Part shown: positions 54,976-63,263 of the stretch, piece by piece
Layout: each line of letters starts with the position of its first letter
Position numbering within the stretch: position 1 is the first letter of the stretch
Assembly (NCBI RefSeq): GCF_022760955.1
Contig: NZ_JAKTNU010000001.1
Location: 191,507 to 255,506, forward strand
DNA: 64,000 bases
Source: Thermus neutrinimicus
Lineage (GTDB): Bacteria; Deinococcota; Deinococci; Deinococcales; Thermaceae
Reading direction: 5' to 3'
Made by a program: the position numbers and the translations under genes
Notes under the pieces: model-generated
Told to the model about the DNA's origin: nothing
What the model saw: the letters and a program-made list of their open reading frames with translations, nothing else
Database searches by the model: none

Positions 54976-55992
54976 ATGGAGCGCTTTCCCTGGGTGGAGG
55001 TTTTCCGGGGCCTGGCCATTTTGGAGGTGGTCCTGCATCACGTGACGGGCCGCTTCCTGCGGGAGCTTTCCCCGGGAAGCCTAGAGTGGCACCTCCTGGC
55101 GGCGGCGAACCGCACCCTGCACTTTGCCGTGCCCGCCTTCCTCTTCATGACCACCCTGGTCTTAGGAGCCAGTTTCCTAAGGGAGTTCCGTTTAGGCCGC
55201 TATCTGAGAAACCGGGCCCTTCGCCTCCTATGGCCCTACCTCCTCTGGAGCGGGGTTTATCTGGCCTTCCGCTACTGGGATTATGGGGTTTTTCAGCCGG
55301 AACGCCTTCCCCACCAGCTCCTTTGGGGAAAGGCCTACTTTCACCTCTACTTCCTGGCGGTGGCCCTGCAGCTTACCCTCCTCCTGCCCCTTTTCCTTCC
55401 CCTCCTAAGGCGGCGGCCCCCGGGCTGGGCCTTCCTCGTCCTGGGGGTGGGGCTTACCTTGGGGGTCTACTTCCTGAACCGCCACTACTGGCTTTTGCCC
55501 TATCCGGCCAGCTTCGTTCTTTGGTACACCCCAGCCATTGCCTTGGGGCTTTACTTGGCAAGCCGCCTCGAGCACCTACCCCGTCTTCTCCGCCTTTGGC
55601 CCCTAGCCCTTTTCGTGGCCGGGCTTGGGCTATGGGGGTACTTGCCCTTGGCTCTGGAGGTGCTTAAGCGCCTCCCCGTGAACACCTTCCTCTACCAGGC
55701 CTCCCACTGGCTGTACACCACCGGCATGGCCTTCCTCCTCCTGGCCTTGGCCTACGCCTTGTCCCGTACTCCCCTGCGGGCACCCTTGGCCTTTCTGGGG
55801 CGCTATTCCTTACAGATCTACCTGGTCCACCCCATGGTGGTGCGCCTTCTGGAGAAGTACCCGGACTTTCCCGAGCCCTTGGGGCTTAAGCCTGCTTTTG
55901 TCGTCTACCTGGCCTTGGCCCTCCTCGTCCCCCTTTCCCTGGCCTACCTCCTGGGGAGGGCCAGGGTGTCCCCCGCCATCTTCGGCCGATGA
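54976..55992 (+). CDS. acyltransferase-3 family membrane protein
   Basis: 338 residues with about ten transmembrane helices. The N-terminal motif FRGLAILEVVLHHVTG has the catalytic-type His of the OafA/NodX family; FLGRYSLQIYLVHPMVV lies near the end. Such enzymes O-acylate surface sugars or polysaccharides. Start at 54976, where the family sequence begins. It is coupled by a 4-base overlap to a secreted hydrolase, so the pair may modify envelope glycans. Confidence 0.88.
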   Translation: MERFPWVEVFRGLAILEVVLHHVTGRFLRELSPGSLEWHLLAAANRTLHFAVPAFLFMTTLVLGASFLREFRLGRYLRNRALRLLWPYLLWSGVYLAFRYWDYGVFQPERLPHQLLWGKAYFHLYFLAVALQLTLLLPLFLPLLRRRPPGWAFLVLGVGLTLGVYFLNRHYWLLPYPASFVLWYTPAIALGLYLASRLEHLPRLLRLWPLALFVAGLGLWGYLPLALEVLKRLPVNTFLYQASHWLYTTGMAFLLLALAYALSRTPLRAPLAFLGRYSLQIYLVHPMVVRLLEKYPDFPEPLGLKPAFVVYLALALLVPLSLAYLLGRARVSPAIFGR

Positions 55993-56894
55993 GAGCCTTC
56001 GCGGTTTGGCTCTTGGTCCTATCCCTGGGCCTATTCTGGGGGCTAGGGTGGGCAAGCCCGGGGCTTAAGCGGGTGGAGGGGGGTGTGGTCTATGGGCGGG
56101 ATGGCCTCACCCTGTTCGCCCAGGTATGCCCTGCTCGAGGGGCCGCGGACCGGGCGGTGATCCTGGTGCCCGGTGGGTTCGGCCCACCCACGGCGGACAT
56201 GGAAAAGCGGTGCCGTCTCTACGCGGGAAAGGGAGTTATGGCCCTGGTGCCCCACCTGAGGGGCCGGGGGAAAAGCGAAGGCAAGCCCACCGGCTGCCTG
56301 GAGGAGGCCGAGGACCTGGCCCTTCTGGCCCGCCTGCTGACGAGGCTTGGGATAAGGTACCACGCCTATGCCGGTTACTCCTTGGGAGCCTGCGTGGCCC
56401 TGAAGGCAGCGGCCTTGGAGGGGAGGGCCAGGGGCGTGGCCTTTGTCATCGGCCCCGTGGACTTCGCCGAGCAGGTGGAGATCCTACGCCGAACCCGCCC
56501 GGATGCCCTTGCCCGCTGGCGGGAGGTTTTCGGTGGGCTTCCAGAGGATTGCCCGGACTGCTACGCCCGGCAGAGCCCCTTGCCCTATGCCCCCCGCCTG
56601 GGGGCTCCCCTCCTCATCCTGCATGCGGGCAACGACCCCCTTATCCCCCCCACGCAGGCCTGCCGCCTGAGGGATGTGCGGGAGAAAGCAGGCCGCAGGG
56701 TGTACCAGGTGGCCCTGACCCGGGAGGGCGAACCCTGGACCCGGCCCCTCACCAAGGGTCGGGCCTGCCTTAGGCCCACGGGGTTTGGCCCTTGGGAGGA
56801 GGACCACCTAATCCTTTTCCCCGACCTCCACCATGCGGTGACCCCTGCCATGGAGGCCTTGGTGGAACGGTTTGTCCTGGCCCGGCTCCGTTAG
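55989..56894 (+). CDS. secreted alpha/beta hydrolase
   Basis: 301 residues with signal peptide (1-23). Nucleophile motif GYSLGA (Ser about 133), acid in HAGNDPLIPP and His in DLHHAVTP complete the triad. Four Cys in the mature protein (KRC, TGC, LPEDCPDC) suggest disulfides, fitting export. Related to dienelactone-hydrolase/prolyl-oligopeptidase-type esterases. It follows the acyltransferase gene by overlap; removal or transfer of acyl groups is plausible but unproven. Confidence 0.85.
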   Translation: MRAFAVWLLVLSLGLFWGLGWASPGLKRVEGGVVYGRDGLTLFAQVCPARGAADRAVILVPGGFGPPTADMEKRCRLYAGKGVMALVPHLRGRGKSEGKPTGCLEEAEDLALLARLLTRLGIRYHAYAGYSLGACVALKAAALEGRARGVAFVIGPVDFAEQVEILRRTRPDALARWREVFGGLPEDCPDCYARQSPLPYAPRLGAPLLILHAGNDPLIPPTQACRLRDVREKAGRRVYQVALTREGEPWTRPLTKGRACLRPTGFGPWEEDHLILFPDLHHAVTPAMEALVERFVLARLR

Positions 56895-57182
56895 GGGGTC
56901 AAAAGGGGGATGGCCTGGGCCAGCATCCGCCTAAGAAGGGGTTCTAAGGTCCTTGCTTCCTCCTCCGTGTAGGCATGGAGCTCCACCGGAAGGCCCTTAA
57001 AGGCCTTCCACGCCAGGCGGTGGAGGAGGGCCTTCGTAGATGAGGAGAAGGTCCACGTCGCTTCCCGGTAGCGCCCGGCCCGTGGCCCAGGAGCCGAAGA
57101 GGTAGGCCTGTCGTAGGGCTTAGCACCCTAAGCCCCTCCTTCAGGCGCCTTAGGATTTCCTCCTTAGTCCATGGGGGGAAGA
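56891..57182 (-). pseudogene. nucleotidyltransferase (MNT) remnant with several frameshifts
   Basis: Pieces of one small nucleotidyltransferase lie in different reverse frames. TKEEILRRLKEGLRVLSP is followed, in another frame, by AYLFGSWATG and SDVDLLLIYEG (the MNT active site GS...DVD), then HRLAWKAFKGLPVELHAYTE in a third, and LLRRMLAQAIPLLTP at the end. At least three single-base changes are needed to join them. It lies directly after the HEPN remnant, as in HEPN-MNT toxin-antitoxin modules. Confidence 0.8.
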
Positions 57183-57558
57183 AGACCCTGGCAGAAGGCA
57201 TAGATTTCCTCGGTATAGCGCAAAAGCCTTTCGGCCTCAGGGCGCCGGTACCGCTCAAAGGGGGCTCCTTCGGGGAGGGCATCGGGATAGCGGGTGGGGA
57301 TGTAGGCCTTATCCAGCTCGCTGGCCCCATCTAGTAGGGCCTCGCTTACGGGTGCTTCTGGGTTAGCTCCTGCAAAAGCCCCAGCACCGCATGCCCCCAG
57401 GCCACGGCGCCCATGTGCTGAAAAACCGCCTTAACCGCTTTCGCTGCTGCTTGTTGGGCGGAGAAGGTGGCCCACCCGTAAAACCCCTTTTTCCAGGCGA
57501 AGCGGGCGTGTTCCAGGTCCCTTCGGGCTTGAAGAATAAAGTCCCGGCTTCGCTGCAC
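57164..57558 (-). pseudogene. HEPN-domain protein, broken by one frameshift
   Basis: The N-terminal ~70 residues read as a HEPN domain (SRDFILQARRDLEHARFAWKK, FYGWATFSAQQAAAKAVKA) and end at a premature TAA after QKHP. One base restored at about 57347 continues into VSEALLDGASELDKAYIPTR and on to LLPPMD, a normal HEPN C-terminus. A TATACT 6 nt before the GTG at 57558 is still intact. With the decayed MNT gene next to it, the module is dead or dying. Confidence 0.82.
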
Positions 57559-57581
57559 AAGGGCAGTATAGCCCATTCCGA

Positions 57582-57610
57582 TTGACAAGCGGAGACGCTT
57601 GCCGCATAGT
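57582..57610 (+). promoter_or_regulatory. promoter of the tRNA-Ser pair
   Basis: TTGACA (57582-57587), 17-bp spacer, CATAGT (57605-57610); start near 57617, 14 nt before the first tRNA. Confidence 0.7.
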
Positions 57611-57630
57611 AAAGGTTGCGGCCATACCTT

Positions 57631-57721
57631 GGAGGGTTGGCCGAGCGGTTGAAGGCGGCGGTCTTGAAAACCGCTGTGGGCCTCCAGCCCACCGGGGGTT
57701 CGAATCCCTCACCCTCCGCCA
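57631..57721 (+). tRNA. tRNA-Ser (anticodon TGA)
   Basis: Class II tRNA: acceptor GGAGGGT/ACCCTCC, anticodon loop CTTGAAA in GCGGT/ACCGC, long variable arm (TGGGCCTCCAGCCCA), T-arm GGTTCGAATCC, CCA encoded. Confidence 0.95.
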
Positions 57722-57729
57722 GAAGGCTT

Positions 57730-57822
<93 letters not shown>

Positions 57823-57826
57823 CAGG

Positions 57827-57845
57827 GCCCGGTCTTGGACCGGGC
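57827..57845 (+). terminator. tRNA-Ser terminator merged with the sfsA promoter
   Basis: GCCCGGTC-TTG-GACCGGGC, 8-bp stem. The following TAAAGTTTT is both a short T tail and the -10 (TAAAGT, 57846-57851) placed 7 nt before the sfsA ATG. Confidence 0.75.
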
Positions 57846-57858
57846 TAAAGTTTTGGTC

Positions 57859-58569
57859 ATGCTGGCCTTGCCCTTGCCTCCCCTAAAGCCCTGCCGCTTC
57901 CTGGAACGGAAAAACCGCTTCCTGGTGGCGTCGGATGTGGGTCCTTTGCACCTTCCCAACTCCGGGCGGATGGCGGAGCTCCTCCTACCCGGAAGCCCTT
58001 GCTTTTACCATCCCAGGGTCACCCCCAAGACGGTGGGGCGGCTTCTTCTTTTGGAAAGCCGGGGTGTGCTGGTGGGGGTGGATGCCTCCTTGGCCAACCG
58101 CCTCCTGGAGCTCCTTTTGAAGGAGGGGGTTTTCGGCTCCCTTGCGGATTTGAGGAATTAGGTACGCCTGGAAGGGGAGAGGCTGGACTTCTCCGCCCGG
58201 ATCGGGGGTAAGGAGGCTTTATTGGAAGCCAAGAACTGCAACCGGGTTGAGGGAGGCCTGGCCCTTTTTCCCGATGCCCCCACCCTCCGCGGGGCTAGGC
58301 ACCTTAGCCTATTGGCGGACTTCGCCCGGGGTGGGGGCCTCGCCTATGCGGTGTGGATGGTCCAGCATCCCCTGGCCCGGGCCTTCGCCCTAGACCCTGA
58401 GGACCGGGCTCTTCACCGGGCAGCCCAGGAAGCGGAGCGGGCTGGGGTACAGCTCCTGGCCTACCGGGTGCGGCCGACCCTCGAGGCCCTCCACCTGGAG
58501 GAACAGCTCCCCTGGATCTGGCTACCCTCCCAGGAGAATCTGGAAGGCCACCATCAGGGCGGCCGCTAG
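57859..58569 (+). pseudogene. sfsA: sfsA homologue interrupted by an in-frame amber codon
   Basis: Sugar-fermentation-stimulation-like protein (SfsA, nuclease-like fold, about 235 residues). The part before the stop has RFLERKNRFLV, LPNSGRMAELL and VDASLANRLL. The frame then meets TAG at 58159-58161 and continues without any shift into LDFSARIGGKEALLEAK, LFPDAPTLRGARHL and QLLAYRV, the rest of SfsA. Restoring one sense codon would give a full protein. It could be a recent pseudogene, a sequencing error or two pieces. The last 48 bases overlap the opposing ZIP gene. Confidence 0.85.
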
Positions 58570-59268
58570 GGTGAGCACCGTGGCCACTCCTTCCGCCTTG
58601 GCTTCCCTCAAGGCTTCGGGGAGGATCTCTGCCGCCACCATCCAGATCATGGCCCCGGCGGCGAAGCCCAGGCCCACGGGGAGGGCGGGCTTGAAGACCT
58701 CCACGAAGAGGAAGGCGGGCACGGCCATAAGGGGCTGGGGCAGGCTGGAGAAGACGCTCCAAAGGGCAGCGCCCAGGACGCTAACCCCCCTGGGGATCAG
58801 GACCAGGCTGATGGCCAAGCCCTCTGGGATGTTGTGCACGGCGATGGCCAGGGTGATGAAAACCCCCAAAGCCTCCCCACCCCCGAAGGCCACCCCTACG
58901 CCGATCCCCTCGGCAAAGGAGTGCAGGGTCATGATCCCCACCATCATGAGGGCCTTGCGGGCATCCAGGCCGTTCAGGTTTCCGAAGCTCACCTCCCGGC
59001 CGTGGAGAAAGCGGTGGGAAAGCTGGATGAAGAAAAGGCCCAGCACCACCCCCAAGAGGGTGCGGCCCAGGTGGTAGTGCACCCCCTCGTAGATGAGGCC
59101 GAAGCTGGCTGAGAGCATCAGGCCGGCGGCTGCGGCGTTGGCCAGGCCCAGGTGGTGGGCCAGGATGCGGCGGGTGGAGAGAAAGGGCAGGGCCCCTAGA
59201 CCGGTGGCGATGGCGGTGAGGAGGGCGTACAGGAAAACGGTCCAGGGAGAGATGGATGTGGGTTCCAT
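58522..59268 (-). CDS. ZIP-family metal transporter
   Basis: 248 residues with eight hydrophobic helices. Metal-site helices are intact: TLHSFAEGIGVGVAF and VHNIPEGLAISLVL (ZupT/GufA-type). Imports Zn2+ or related divalent metals. Start at 59268: TAAGAT (reverse, 59276-59281) lies 7 nt before it; two in-frame upstream ATGs (59304 and 59277) are within or before that -10. A 16-bp AT-rich palindrome (59292-59307) just upstream could be a metal-responsive operator. Confidence 0.88.
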   Translation of the reverse strand: MEPTSISPWTVFLYALLTAIATGLGALPFLSTRRILAHHLGLANAAAAGLMLSASFGLIYEGVHYHLGRTLLGVVLGLFFIQLSHRFLHGREVSFGNLNGLDARKALMMVGIMTLHSFAEGIGVGVAFGGGEALGVFITLAIAVHNIPEGLAISLVLIPRGVSVLGAALWSVFSSLPQPLMAVPAFLFVEVFKPALPVGLGFAAGAMIWMVAAEILPEALREAKAEGVATVLTLAAALMVAFQILLGG

Positions 59269-59281
59269 GCCTTCCATCTTA

Positions 59282-59977
59282 TTACAAGTGATTATTGTTA
59301 GCAATAAGCCAGTCCCGCACCGCCAGGGCCACCGCCTCCCGGTCCTGGTCCAGAAGCAGGTCGTGGCCGCTTTCGGGGAAGACCAAGTAGTCCTTCCTTT
59401 GGCTACCCAAAAGGGCGTGGTAGCCCCGCACCCCAGCGGAAGCCACCACCTTGTCCCGGCCCGCCTCCACCACCAGGGCGTGGGCCTTCACCCTGGGCAA
59501 GACCTCCGGGGTGCGCCGCATCAGGGCCAGAAGCTGGAGCAAAGCCCGGGTGGGGAAGTAGGGGTAGTTGGGGTTTGACCTCTTGAGTTCGGGGTCCTGG
59601 ATGGAGTCGGGGCCGGGGAAGCGGGGAATGAGCCAGGCGAGGAGGGGGGCCAGGGGGGCAAGGGGATGCTTTAGGGCTAAGGCGGGGGCCAGGGCCACCA
59701 GGGCCTGGGTGGGGGCTTCCGCCGCCAGGTGCGCGGAAAGCAGGGCTCCCATGGAAAGCCCCACCACCCCTCGAGGCTCGGGCAGTTCCCGGTAGGCAGC
59801 CCGGGCTGTTTCCAGCCAGTCCTGCCAGCGCACCTTAAGGAGGTCCTCGGGGCGGGTGCCGTGGCCGGGAAGGGCCGGCTGGCTCACCTGGAACCCAGCC
59901 TCCCGCAACACCTGGGGCAAGGGACCTAGGGTGAGGACCGGATGCGAGGTAAACCCGTGGAGCAAGAGGAGGTTCAT
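59282..59977 (-). CDS. alpha/beta hydrolase (carboxylesterase/monoacylglycerol lipase type)
   Basis: 231 residues. Oxyanion LLLHGFTSHP, nucleophile elbow GLSMGA (Ser about 87), Asp in EAGRDKVV and His in ESGHDLLLD: the Est30-like cytoplasmic carboxylesterase layout. The last codons (ANNNHL) are unusually AT-rich and hold the palindrome in front of the ZIP gene. Transcribed from its own start and probably read through into the ZIP gene. Confidence 0.9.
   Translation of the reverse strand: MNLLLLHGFTSHPVLTLGPLPQVLREAGFQVSQPALPGHGTRPEDLLKVRWQDWLETARAAYRELPEPRGVVGLSMGALLSAHLAAEAPTQALVALAPALALKHPLAPLAPLLAWLIPRFPGPDSIQDPELKRSNPNYPYFPTRALLQLLALMRRTPEVLPRVKAHALVVEAGRDKVVASAGVRGYHALLGSQRKDYLVFPESGHDLLLDQDREAVALAVRDWLIANNNHL
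59292..59307. promoter_or_regulatory. AT-rich palindrome upstream of the ZIP gene
   Basis: TTATTG-TTAG-CAATAA, perfect 6-bp arms, 11 bp upstream of the ZIP -10 and inside the 3' end of the esterase gene. Possible Zur/DtxR-type operator; the position is the only support. Confidence 0.4.
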
Positions 59978-60053
59978 GCCCCTAGCTTACGCAAAGGGGT
60001 TCGCCCTTCGGGCAAAGCCCCAGGATACCCTGCCTGGACGCTTGGGAGGCGGC

Positions 60054-60884
60054 ATGGTAAAACAGGGGGGAATGCTGGGCCATCCTGGTCAACCTTCTGG
60101 CCACCTTGAAGGCAACCTTGCGGAGTTCCCCTTCTCGGCTCTGGTGGGGGCTTTGATGAGCACCGGGCGCACGGGAAGACTTCTCGTTCGCACCCCTTAC
60201 CTGGAGGGAGAGGTCTATTTGCGAAGCGGCCAGGTGGCCCACGCCCGGGTGCGCTCGGGGGAAAAGGCCCTGGAGGGGGAGGAGGCCTTGGACCTCCTCA
60301 CGGGGATCCGGCGGGCCCCCTACCGCTTCGAGCCCGAGGTCTCGCCCCCCCACACCACCCTCCTTGGGGGGCTTGCGGTGCCCGCCCGCCTGGCGGAGGC
60401 TGAGGCCCAGTGGCGGGGGCTTGCGCTTCCCGCCGACTGGGGGTATGTCCTGCGCCTGCCCGCCAAGGGGGGTGCGGTGGAACTGGGTCTCGAGGCCTTG
60501 CGGGTTCTTGCCCAGGTGGAGGGTAAGCGCATCGTGGAGGTGCTCCTGGCCCCCGGGGTGTTGCGCTTGGCCCGCATCCTGCACACCCTTTTGCAGATGG
60601 GGGCCCTCGAGGCGGTGCCCCTGGTGGAGGTACCGCCCGTTTCCCTTCTGGTCCTTCCCATCTACGGTCCTGGGTCCGGGGTAGCCTACGTGGACGAGGC
60701 CCTTTACGCCGAGTGGGCCCGGGCCATCCGCCATGGGTTCCGCCTGCGCCTAAAGCCTCCCGAGGCGGTGATGGAGGTGCGGCCCAGGCCCAATATCCCG
60801 GGGCGGCTTGGCCTCTTGGAGGAGGACATCAAGCGCCTCCGCCTCAGGCGGGGGGATAGGGTGGAGGTGGCGCCGGAGGTATAG
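60054..60884 (+). CDS. DUF4388 domain protein
   Basis: 276 residues. Residues ~20-110 form a DUF4388 (PATAN-related) domain: GNLAEFPFSALVGALMSTGRTG, then GEVYLRSGQVAHAR. These domains occur in two-component and gliding-related proteins as interaction modules. The rest is a winged-helix-like segment and a C-terminal domain (NIPGRLGLLEEDIKRLRLR). Start at 60054 with GGAGG 5 nt before it; an ATG at 60072 is an alternative. It is followed 2 bases later by the symporter gene. Confidence 0.8.
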   Translation: MVKQGGMLGHPGQPSGHLEGNLAEFPFSALVGALMSTGRTGRLLVRTPYLEGEVYLRSGQVAHARVRSGEKALEGEEALDLLTGIRRAPYRFEPEVSPPHTTLLGGLAVPARLAEAEAQWRGLALPADWGYVLRLPAKGGAVELGLEALRVLAQVEGKRIVEVLLAPGVLRLARILHTLLQMGALEAVPLVEVPPVSLLVLPIYGPGSGVAYVDEALYAEWARAIRHGFRLRLKPPEAVMEVRPRPNIPGRLGLLEEDIKRLRLRRGDRVEVAPEV

Positions 60885-60886
60885 CC

Positions 60887-62245
60887 ATGGATATCCTGGC
60901 CTTAAACGAGTATCTTAATCGGTTCGTATACGGCTTTCCCATGAAGCTGGTCTTCCTCCTGGTGGGGGCGTATCTGGTCATCTTCCAGATCCGCTGGTTC
61001 AGCGCCCCCTTGCGGATGATGCGGGTTTCCTTCAGCGAAACCCTGGGGGCCATCCGCGAGCGCGCCTACGGTTTCGGCGGGCAGATCACCCCCTTCCAGG
61101 CCACCATGGTGGCCCTCTCCGCCACGGTGGGGAACGGGCACCTTTTGGGCATGCTGGCGGCGGTGCTCCTCGGGGGGCCCGGGGCGGTCTTTTGGATGTG
61201 GCTGGGCTACTTCTTCGGCACGGGCACCAAGTTCGCCGAGGCCACCTTAGCGGTGCATTTCCGCCGCCGTTTTGCCGATGGCTCGGTTTCCGGTGGACCC
61301 ATGTACTACCTGTACCGGGGTCTCCCCAGGCTCCGCTTTCTGGCGTATCTCTTCGCCTTCTTCGCCGCCGTGGCCGCCTTTGGCATCGGCAACCTCTCCC
61401 AGGCCGGGGCGGTGGGGGGCGCCCTGGCTCCTTTGGGGGTGCCTCCAGCGTTGGTGGGGCTTTTCCTGGCCCTGCTGGTGGGGGTGGTGTTGGGCGGGGG
61501 CATTGTGCGGGTAGCCCGCTTCGCCCAGGTGGTGGTGCCCTTGAAGCTCCTGCTTTTCCTGGTGGCAGTGGTTCCCCTTCTGGTGGTCTATGGGGGCCAG
61601 ATCCCAGAGGCCCTGGCCCTGGTCTTCCAGGCGGCCTTCAGCCCGGAGGCCGCCTTGGGAGGAGCGGCAGGGTACAGCCTCTTCGCCGCCATCAACGCCG
61701 GGCTTGGCCGGGGCATCTTTGCCAACGAGGCGGGCTTGGGATCCGCCCCCATCGCCCACGCCCAGGCCCAGGTGGACCATCCCGTGCGCCAGGGCTTCTG
61801 GGGGGTCACGGAGATGTTCGTGAGCTTCCTGGTGACCAGCCTCACCGCCCTCACCTTCATCGCCTCGGGGCTTTGGCGGGGAGGAGGGAGCGCGGCCGAG
61901 GCCGCCAGCGCCCTCTTCCAGGCCCACCCCCTGGGGGGGCTTATCCTGGCCGGCACCGTGGCGGTTTTCGCCCTGGGAACCATGGTGTCCTGGGGGTTTT
62001 ACGGGGAGGAGGCGGCAGCCTTTCTCTTTGGCGAGGGAATCCGCTGGCCCTACCGCCTCACCTTTGCCGTCTTGGCCTTCGTGGGGCCTTTGGGAGGCCT
62101 CGAGGCCTTCTTAGCCATCTCCGACACCCTAAACGGCCTCATGGCCATACCCAATCTCCTGGGCCTCCTCCTCCTGGGGCCGGTGGTGGCCCGGCTGGTG
62201 TACGGCTTCTTCCGGGGCGAGCCCTGGATACCGCCCCGCGGATAG
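60887..62245 (+). CDS. sodium:alanine symporter (AGCS family)
   Basis: 452 residues with about eleven transmembrane helices. Family signature region in ALSATVGNGHLLGM and WMWLGYFFGTGTKFAEATLAV, and NEAGLGSAPIAHAQAQ in the C-terminal half (Na+ and substrate site). It takes up alanine or glycine with Na+. The classical motif reads GNIAGVA around residue 90; here it is GNGHLLGM, a deviation that may change substrate. GGAGGT ribosome binding site lies 6 nt before the ATG. Confidence 0.88.
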   Translation: MDILALNEYLNRFVYGFPMKLVFLLVGAYLVIFQIRWFSAPLRMMRVSFSETLGAIRERAYGFGGQITPFQATMVALSATVGNGHLLGMLAAVLLGGPGAVFWMWLGYFFGTGTKFAEATLAVHFRRRFADGSVSGGPMYYLYRGLPRLRFLAYLFAFFAAVAAFGIGNLSQAGAVGGALAPLGVPPALVGLFLALLVGVVLGGGIVRVARFAQVVVPLKLLLFLVAVVPLLVVYGGQIPEALALVFQAAFSPEAALGGAAGYSLFAAINAGLGRGIFANEAGLGSAPIAHAQAQVDHPVRQGFWGVTEMFVSFLVTSLTALTFIASGLWRGGGSAAEAASALFQAHPLGGLILAGTVAVFALGTMVSWGFYGEEAAAFLFGEGIRWPYRLTFAVLAFVGPLGGLEAFLAISDTLNGLMAIPNLLGLLLLGPVVARLVYGFFRGEPWIPPRG

Positions 62246-62288
62246 ATGCCTGGGGACGTCCACCAGGGGCTGGGCTTTCTTTCCCCGC
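62246..62288. other. short convergent spacer
   Basis: CCTGG...CCAGG pairing around 62251-62270, then GGCTGGGCTTTCTTT; a weak terminator for the symporter gene. Confidence 0.35.
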
Positions 62289-62687
62289 CTAGCGGAACAG
62301 GGCCCGTATAGCCCCTTCCAGCTCCTCCCCCGTTTTGCGGTCCAGGGTGAGCTTGACCTTGAGGGCCACCCTTAGGGCTTCCTCCTCGAGGGCCTCCCGG
62401 CTTCTGCACCCCTCCAGGCGGGCCACAAAGGGGCCCGCCCTGGGGCCAAGCCGGGTTTTGAGGAGGTCCACCAGCTTCTGGCAAAGCTCCCTAACGCCCT
62501 CCACGGGCAGGATCAGGCCCCGCTTGAGTAGGGCGGCCAGGATGACGTAGGCCTCTTCTCCAAGGCCACTTTCCCGCACCACCTCCTCCTCGGTGCGCTG
62601 GCCGTCGCAGAGGGTGTAGACCCGCCACTCCTCGGGGGTGGGCTTCCAGTCGGTTTCCGGAGGGTTGGGATTGCGGCGGAAGACCAT
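62289..62687 (-). CDS. unknown protein with winged-helix-like N-terminus
   Basis: 132 residues. The first ~60 (EEWRVYTLCDGQRTEEEVVRESGLGEEAYVILAALLKRGLI) look like the wHTH often found after DUF4388 domains. The rest is helical. Function unknown. Follows the next small membrane gene on the reverse strand by 2 bases. Confidence 0.75.
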   Translation of the reverse strand: MVFRRNPNPPETDWKPTPEEWRVYTLCDGQRTEEEVVRESGLGEEAYVILAALLKRGLILPVEGVRELCQKLVDLLKTRLGPRAGPFVARLEGCRSREALEEEALRVALKVKLTLDRKTGEELEGAIRALFR

Positions 62688-62689
62688 GG

Positions 62690-62974
62690 CTACAAGGAGG
62701 CCACGATGGCGTCCACCAAGCGCAGGACCATGTAGACAAAGACCGCCCCCAGGAGGAGGATCAGGGAGAGGAGGAAGAGGAGGAGGCTTGTGGGTTCGTT
62801 CCAGGTGAGGATCAGGACCACCAGGTAGGCCAAGGCGAAGAAGACGATGAGCCCCAGCATCTGCCCGCCCCTTTCCCCCATGACCCCTCCGGGGATGGCC
62901 CGCTTGAGCCGGAAGCCGTAAAGGACGTTATACACCATGACCAAAAGGCCCAGGAGCAACGCGAGTTTTTCCAT
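62690..62974 (-). CDS. small three-helix membrane protein
   Basis: 94 residues with three hydrophobic helices (about 3-18, 38-58, 64-88). No family recognised. It lies between two other small genes of the same strand. Confidence 0.75.
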   Translation of the reverse strand: MEKLALLLGLLVMVYNVLYGFRLKRAIPGGVMGERGGQMLGLIVFFALAYLVVLILTWNEPTSLLLFLLSLILLLGAVFVYMVLRLVDAIVASL

Positions 62975-62983
62975 GGCCCCATT

Positions 62984-63262
62984 TTAACCCCTCCATTCCC
63001 GGATAGGTATAAGCTCTCCCCCCTCAATGCTTTTGCGCACGGGGCGGTAGCGGCTGTCAAACCAGATCTCCAAAACCGCCCGGTCCAGGCTCTTGGGGGC
63101 CACGATCTCCTTGCGCACGTAATAGCCTCCCTCCACCGGGCTGATCTCCATGCTCTTGGAGAGCCTAAGCTCCACCACCTCGCCGCTTTTCGTGCGCACC
63201 CGCACCCGGAAGGCCAAGGGTCCTTCGGGCTTCACGTGGGGGTCTGTGCGGAAAAACCACAC
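62984..63262 (-). CDS. conserved small beta-rich protein, unknown
   Basis: 92 residues, beta-rich (FRVRVRTKSGEVVELRLSKS, GGYYVRKEIVAPKSL). No membrane segment or motif. It begins one base after the YbaK stop and is probably cotranscribed with it. Confidence 0.7.
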   Translation of the reverse strand: MWFFRTDPHVKPEGPLAFRVRVRTKSGEVVELRLSKSMEISPVEGGYYVRKEIVAPKSLDRAVLEIWFDSRYRPVRKSIEGGELIPIREWRG

Positions 63263-63263
63263 G

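Noticed and set aside
61192-62292. 366-residue forward frame inside the symporter gene
   Set aside because: Out of frame with a clear membrane transporter; Gly/Pro/Arg-rich.
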